Assembly: GCF_015209745.1 (NCBI RefSeq)
Contig: NZ_CP063657.1
Location: forward strand, 248,001 to 312,000
Length of the DNA: 64,000 nt
DNA from: Lysobacter avium
GTDB taxonomy: Bacteria > Pseudomonadota > Gammaproteobacteria > Xanthomonadales > Xanthomonadaceae
Direction: 5' to 3'
Position numbers and translations under genes: made by a program. Position 1 is the stretch's first letter, and every line of letters starts with the position of its first letter. Shown one piece after another: positions 59,460-64,000 of the stretch. The notes below the pieces were generated by a model that searched no databases, was not told the DNA's origin, and worked only from the letters and a program-made list of their open reading frames with translations.

Positions 59460-60334
59460 GAAGACATCCCTGATGTTGAAGTTGGTGGAACATTGGAAGC
59501 GAGTTGCCCGGCGAAGCGAGACAGCGCGTCATCGCTCAAATCGGCACAGGCACCGACATAACTGATGTCGCCTTTTTGCACCTTGCACAGGCGGATCCGA
59601 ATTTCCGGGTGCTCGCCAATTCGAGGATGAAAACGGGCGGCTTGCAGCGCATATAAAGAACGGTCATCGCCATCGCGAAGGCCATACTCCGTATATGCGA
59701 GGTGCAAAAGAGCATCGACATGCTGGGCGATGGCGTCATCATTGAGGGTCTTCGGCACGTGTATGGCCATTTGCTCCAGGCAGCGGTGAAGCAGACGCAG
59801 CCGCTGGAGGGCCTCCCATTGTTTATCTGTCAAACGCAGACGTGAGGGCGACGCTGCGTTGGCACACTGATGCTGCGTCCAATTTCCATCCGGGGTAAGC
59901 CACGTCCAGACGGCGACGCTTCGCAGCAGGCTGTCCATCTGCGTTTTGTTCAAAATCCAACGCAAATGCCGAAATACCCGAGGATCAAAGTAACGCAGAA
60001 TCGCATTACGTCGATCTCGCACTCGAACGATCATGCGCTCGGCGAGCTGGGCCGACAGCTCCCTAGTGGTACGACTCGAAACAATCAGCGCGGAGAAGTA
60101 CGGGTATTTGTTTCTGCGCGCCTGCTCGTGCACGCGCTGCAGCAGCTGCAGGCAATCGTGTTCAGTCATCTCGCGTAGTGCCAGTAGTCGTGGCATAGAG
60201 ACTGGTTTCGCTGCCAATTCTCTCGGAGACAAAGGCACGAGCGGAAGATCGTGCCATAGCGAGGAATCCACCTGCAGTGGATTGATCAGTGCGTAGTCCT
60301 GCGCCAGCAGCAGGCGGTGATCGAGAACTGTCAT
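59456..60334 (-). CDS. DUF4123 type VI effector chaperone/adaptor
   Basis: A 292-residue cytoplasmic protein of the DUF4123 family, beginning MTVLDHRLLLAQDYALINPL. DUF4123 cues are YFSALIVSSRTTRELSAQLA, MIVRVRDRRNAILRYFDPRV and FRHLRWILNKTQMDSLL, followed by a His-rich helical tail. Such adaptors (Tap/TEC) load a specific effector onto the VgrG tip. The start lies one base after the vgrG stop, and its stop overlaps the effector start, so the three are translationally linked. This order, VgrG–adaptor–effector–immunity, is diagnostic of a cargo cassette. Confidence 0.85.
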   Translation of the reverse strand: MTVLDHRLLLAQDYALINPLQVDSSLWHDLPLVPLSPRELAAKPVSMPRLLALREMTEHDCLQLLQRVHEQARRNKYPYFSALIVSSRTTRELSAQLAERMIVRVRDRRNAILRYFDPRVFRHLRWILNKTQMDSLLRSVAVWTWLTPDGNWTQHQCANAASPSRLRLTDKQWEALQRLRLLHRCLEQMAIHVPKTLNDDAIAQHVDALLHLAYTEYGLRDGDDRSLYALQAARFHPRIGEHPEIRIRLCKVQKGDISYVGACADLSDDALSRFAGQLASNVPPTSTSGMSS

Positions 60335-60335
60335 G

Positions 60336-63104
60336 TCAACGTTGCAGCGGAATGAGTCCGTCACCAGCCGCATCCGCGCCACGGGATTTGAATTCGCAGA
60401 GTTTTAGCTCTCCGCTAGGCAGTTTGACTTGCATACTTGCCGCCTCCGGCGAAGTCCATTCCTTCTTCGCCGCCTTGAACTCGATCGTCCCCGGCGCACC
60501 CAGTTCGATGTCGCCGCCTTCCAGTTTCAGATAGGCGCCGGCAGCGGTGGCCAGGACATGTTTGTTCGGCGATGCGATCTCCACATCGGCCTGGGTGCTG
60601 GCGAGTGTCACGCTGATCTTCGCTGCGGCGGTGGCCACGTTCTTGTGCGCCCGTGCACTCACATCGCCCTGGGCGGCATGCAGCGCGATGCCGGTGCTGG
60701 TCTGCGGTTTACCGCCCGGGGCGGGGGTGCCATGGCTGTAGAGGCTGATGCCTTCTGCGACCGCGATGACCGTCTCGCCCTGGCTCAACCAGTTCAGGTC
60801 GTTGCCGGCGGTCAGGGTGGTTTGGGTGCCGGACACCCAGATCTGGTCGGCCGGAGTGGTAGCGATGATTCCGTCGGGACTGCTGGCAGCCAGCAGCGGG
60901 GCGCTCCAGCCGGGGGCTTCGCCGTCGCCACCGCTGACGCCGTCACCGGAAGCGGCGCCGGTGAAGGTGCCGCTCGAGGTGTCCTGTACCTGCTTCAGTG
61001 CCTCCTGTGCGGGGAGGGCATCGGCTTCGTCCGGCAGGTCGGCAGTCTGTGCCCTGGCGGTATCGGACAGGCTCTGCATCAGTTCGGCGCCGCTGGCCAG
61101 TTGGCTGCGCAGTCCGTCGGCGGCCATTTGCTGGCGGCCGGGCTCGGTGCTCAGCAGCAGCCCGGCGCCGGCGCGCAGGGCGCCACTGGCCTGGGTGGAC
61201 AGCTCCACGCCGAAGCCGCACTCGCGGCCGCGCACGTTGTCCTCCCCGCCCTTGAGGTGCCCGAGGGTCAGCGTGGTGGCGTGCTGGGTGGTGGCGACCT
61301 GCGCGCGACCCTGACCGGGTGTGTCGTCCAGGCGCAGCTGCTGGTAGCCGCCGCTACCGGTCTGGCTCGCCCCGAGGGCCTGGCTCTTGAAGCCTGTGAA
61401 CACGGCCGGATGTTCGTTGCCGTCGAACCACGCCGGGGCATTGCCGGTGGCGCCAGCCTTGCCGCCGTTGACCTGGTTGTGCGGCGCGTCCGGCTGGCCC
61501 GCACCGTTGTAGAGACTGCCGACGATGACGGGGCGGTCGATATCGCCTTCCATGAAAGCCACGACGACTTCCTGACCTTTGCGCGGCAGCATCACGCTGC
61601 CCCAGTTGTCGCCCGCCCACGGGGTGGCGACGCGCACCCACGTCCACGCCGCATCGCTGCCGGGCGCGTTGTCATCGCCGTCGGGGTGAGCCATGCCTGA
61701 GCTGGCCTTGCTGCCGCGCTGCCATGGGAACTGGATCTTGATACGGTGGTCGCGGTCGGTCTGCAGCGGCGCCCCGTCGGTGACCACGATTGCGGTCTGG
61801 GTGCCGCGGACCGTGGGCTTTGGGTGCAGGCGCAGCCCATGGCCGTCCACGGTGCGCGGGCGGTAGGGCAGGTCGGCCGGGATCGCGGTGAGGGTGTTAC
61901 GGTAGAAATCCGTCGCCGGCGCTGCGCCCATCTCATCGGCGAGGCCGGTGTCCGACGACAGCGCCGTCGGCAGTGGCAACGCGCCGATGTCGCTCAGCCC
62001 CAAGTTCTGGTCAAGCACCTCGAACACCTCCGCGCCCAGGTTGTTGCGGGCGGCATGCTCTACACGCAGGCAGGTGTACGACTTGCCGTTGGTGTCGGGG
62101 TGTTGAGTCAACGAGAACCGGGTGCCCGGTGCCTGGCGGCGCCACGTGCCGGCGGCGCGGATCAAGCGACCCGTGACATCGCTTGCCTCCATCTGCCGGC
62201 TTGCCCGCAACGCGGCGTGCGCCTCGTCGGCCACACCGTACGGACCGCTGGTGTCGACGTCCTCGGTGGTGACGTCGCTGCCCGCCAGGACGCTCTGGCT
62301 CGAGGCCGGGCGCAGCGTGCGGCTTCGGTAGTCCCAGCTGGCGCGGCTGATCGAGGCGGTCTGCCAGCGCCGGGTGTTGGCCCACTGCTGGATGCTGTCC
62401 GCGCGCTCGGTGGCGTCGGCACGATGGAAGCGCACACTCCCGGCGTCCGCAAACGCTTCGGGATGGTCGCCCAGCACCAGCGTGTGGTTGCCCAGCGTCT
62501 CGCCAGCGGTGTCGCCGGTGTGCTCGAACCAGTACGCGATGCCTTCCTCGGCGAGCAGGCGCTGGAGGAAGTGGAAATCGCTCTCGTGGTACTGCGTGGT
62601 CAGGCTGCGGGTGCGATAGACCGACCGGTCGGAAAGCTCCCAGCGCCACGCCGGCGCCAGCGCCCCGGCCTGTGCGTAATCGGCGAAAAGGTCCTCGGCG
62701 ATCTCGAGCACGCTCATGTCATGAAAGACGTAGCTGTCCGCCCGCTGGCGCAGGAACGCCAGCCAGGGCTCGATGACCACGCGGTAGCGGGCGATGCCGC
62801 CGTTGCTGCCGACCCGCTCACAGGCGGTGATGTGACCGTGGAAGGGGCGGCGCTGGGAGGCGGATTCGGCGGTCAGCAGTTCCAGCAGGACCGGTTGGCC
62901 GAGCAGTTCATCCAGCGGAAGGTGCGCGTCCACCGACAGCGCGTCCAGCTGCAGCCGATAGCCACCGTCGTCGACCGACTCCACGCCGTGAAGACTCTCC
63001 GCGACCAGCACGTCCCGACCCAATCCCGTATGCAGCTGCAGCAGACGATCGAACTGTCTTGGCGCGGCAGCGAGTGCGGTGAGCAAGGTGGCGCGAGCAT
63101 CCAT
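60336..63104 (-). CDS. vgrG: Type VI secretion spike protein VgrG
   Basis: A 922-residue tip protein. The gp27-like base domain (about 1-350) has LSVDAHLPLDELLGQPVLLE, QYHESDFHFLQRLLAEEGIA then YWFEHTG. A gp5-like OB fold follows with RIKIQFPWQRGSKASSG and GWDCxx-type WVRVATPWAGDNWGSVMLPR, then EVVVAFMEGDIDRPVIVGSL. The C-terminal region (about 600-900) is a DUF2345 needle with repeats such as DQIWVSGTQTTLTAGNDLNW. No enzymatic extension is visible, so it is a carrier rather than an evolved VgrG. ATG 63104 is chosen at the conserved N-terminus, with GGGAG upstream. It heads the effector operon and is divergent from the photolyase gene. Confidence 0.92.
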   Translation of the reverse strand: MDARATLLTALAAAPRQFDRLLQLHTGLGRDVLVAESLHGVESVDDGGYRLQLDALSVDAHLPLDELLGQPVLLELLTAESASQRRPFHGHITACERVGSNGGIARYRVVIEPWLAFLRQRADSYVFHDMSVLEIAEDLFADYAQAGALAPAWRWELSDRSVYRTRSLTTQYHESDFHFLQRLLAEEGIAYWFEHTGDTAGETLGNHTLVLGDHPEAFADAGSVRFHRADATERADSIQQWANTRRWQTASISRASWDYRSRTLRPASSQSVLAGSDVTTEDVDTSGPYGVADEAHAALRASRQMEASDVTGRLIRAAGTWRRQAPGTRFSLTQHPDTNGKSYTCLRVEHAARNNLGAEVFEVLDQNLGLSDIGALPLPTALSSDTGLADEMGAAPATDFYRNTLTAIPADLPYRPRTVDGHGLRLHPKPTVRGTQTAIVVTDGAPLQTDRDHRIKIQFPWQRGSKASSGMAHPDGDDNAPGSDAAWTWVRVATPWAGDNWGSVMLPRKGQEVVVAFMEGDIDRPVIVGSLYNGAGQPDAPHNQVNGGKAGATGNAPAWFDGNEHPAVFTGFKSQALGASQTGSGGYQQLRLDDTPGQGRAQVATTQHATTLTLGHLKGGEDNVRGRECGFGVELSTQASGALRAGAGLLLSTEPGRQQMAADGLRSQLASGAELMQSLSDTARAQTADLPDEADALPAQEALKQVQDTSSGTFTGAASGDGVSGGDGEAPGWSAPLLAASSPDGIIATTPADQIWVSGTQTTLTAGNDLNWLSQGETVIAVAEGISLYSHGTPAPGGKPQTSTGIALHAAQGDVSARAHKNVATAAAKISVTLASTQADVEIASPNKHVLATAAGAYLKLEGGDIELGAPGTIEFKAAKKEWTSPEAASMQVKLPSGELKLCEFKSRGADAAGDGLIPLQR

Positions 63105-63322
63105 GGCGGTCGTGTCTCCCTGGCGGCCGTCCTGGCCTGCCCCGCGCCGATCATAACCTCTCATTGGCGACGGCGGCAGGGGTCGCTGGCAGCCGCACAT
63201 CAAGCGGTGCATCCGCAGACGCTGCGACATTCGTAGACTGCGCCTGGCCACGACACCATTTGTCGCCCCGGCATGGATTCAATCTGTCCGGCGTTTGCAT
63301 GCGTCCACAGGGAGCACCATTG

Positions 63323-64000
63323 ATGGGTACCGCACTCGTATTGTTCCGCCGCGACCTGCGCCTGGAGGACAACCCGGCGTGGAGCACGGCCTGCGCGGAG
63401 AACGGCCGAGTGCTGGCGCTCTATGTCCACGCGCCTGAAGAAGAAGGGCAATGGGCACCCGGCGCGGCCAGTCGGTGGTGGCTGCACCACTCGTTGTCGC
63501 GGCTGGATTCGCGCCTGCGCGCCGCTGGCGGTCGCCTGCACGTCGCCCGCGGCGACACGCTGGAGGTCGTGCGCGAGCTGGCTGGCCAGACCGGCGCCAC
63601 CGCAGTCCATTGGAACCGGCTGTACGAGCCGGCCAGCATTGCCCGCGATTCAAACCTCAAGGCCGCACTGCGCGAGCAGGGCGTCGAGGCCCACAGCCAC
63701 AGCGGCGCGTTGTGGTCCGAGCCGTGGCAGGTGGAGACCAAGCAGGGCGGCCCGTACAAGGTGTTTTCGCCGTACTGGCGCAACCTGCGCCCGCGCCTGT
63801 CCGCCGCGCCACCCTTGCCGGTGCCGTCGATTGCCGCGTTTGCCCAGGCCAGCAATGGTTTGCCCGTGGAAGCGCTGGAGCTCAGCCCGCGCATCCACTG
63901 GACCGGCGGCCTGGCCGACACCTGGCAACCCGGAGAGGCCGGTGCCCACGAAATGCTGGAAATCTTCGCCGATGATGCGGTGAACGATTACGTCCAGTTG
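63323..64000 (+). CDS. phrB: Deoxyribodipyrimidine photolyase (N-terminal part, runs off the window)
   Basis: Light-driven repair of cyclobutane pyrimidine dimers. The visible 226 codons cover the N-terminal antenna domain: ALVLFRRDLRLEDNPAWSTA, then VLALYVHAPEEEGQWAPGAA and WWLHHSLSRLDSRLRAAGG, ending in the KVFSPYWRNLRPRL segment, after which the FAD-binding domain would begin. Class I CPD photolyase is the likely subclass, but a cryptochrome cannot be excluded without the C-terminal half. GGGAGC stands nine bases before the ATG. Confidence 0.9.
   Translation, partial: MGTALVLFRRDLRLEDNPAWSTACAENGRVLALYVHAPEEEGQWAPGAASRWWLHHSLSRLDSRLRAAGGRLHVARGDTLEVVRELAGQTGATAVHWNRLYEPASIARDSNLKAALREQGVEAHSHSGALWSEPWQVETKQGGPYKVFSPYWRNLRPRLSAAPPLPVPSIAAFAQASNGLPVEALELSPRIHWTGGLADTWQPGEAGAHEMLEIFADDAVNDYVQL

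Noticed and set aside
63105..63251. N-terminal extension of VgrG upstream of 63104
   Set aside because: The extra 49 codons are Arg-rich, have no VgrG similarity, and lie in the promoter region shared with the photolyase gene.

Overview
The window is a GC-rich gammaproteobacterial chromosome segment that looks like Xanthomonadaceae/Lysobacteraceae (Lysobacter or Luteimonas type). This is inferred from the protein types, from the rpoD–tRNA-Ile2 order, from a DcaP-type porin and several peptidases, and from a kinase-linked ECF sigma factor. No phage, IS element, rRNA or CRISPR array was seen. Both ends cut genes: a family-2 glycosyltransferase on the left and a photolyase on the right.

Layout. 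1–5.3 kb holds envelope genes (glycosyltransferase, CDP-glycerol-type transferase, two PH-domain membrane proteins, lpxL) and dtd. 5.4–8 kb holds rpoD, a tRNA with anticodon CAU read as tRNA-Ile2, and yajD. 8–14 kb holds a membrane PQQ glucose dehydrogenase, a DAO-family oxidoreductase and rep. 14.1–18.9 kb holds a Sel1-type protein, tdk, a serine/threonine kinase with its ECF sigma factor, and mutM. 19–20.6 kb holds a fatty-acid desaturase coupled to an EF-hand protein.

20.8–31.6 kb is an acetate module: a DUF485 protein, actP, a universal stress protein, a DcaP-type porin, acs, and the regulator pair read as CrbR (LuxR-type) and CrbS (symporter–histidine kinase–receiver hybrid). Uptake, activation and the regulatory pair sit together. 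A palindrome upstream of acs is a candidate operator.

31.7–37.2 kb holds a CadC-like membrane regulator divergent from a secreted S8 protease. The shared 414-bp region carries two GGTCA/TGACC inverted repeats. 37.2–46 kb is largely housekeeping (rpmG, rpmB, DUF885 peptidase, parB, parA, rsmG, xthA), with a phosphopantetheinyl transferase divergent from an AMP-ligase and a GlsB/YeaQ protein.

46–63.1 kb mixes an isolated tssA, a DPP-IV-type peptidase, a ycgL–ankyrin gene pair and a KefC-type antiporter with a type VI secretion cassette. The cassette is vgrG, a DUF4123 chaperone, a VasX-like pore-forming effector and a membrane protein that is the likely immunity factor. Its non-vgrG genes look less GC-rich than their neighbours. 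A short remnant of a second effector lies just downstream.

The most unusual non-coding signal is at 23.30–23.71 kb. Three copies of one structured element share a short sequence core, but their inner and outer stems differ while remaining self-complementary.
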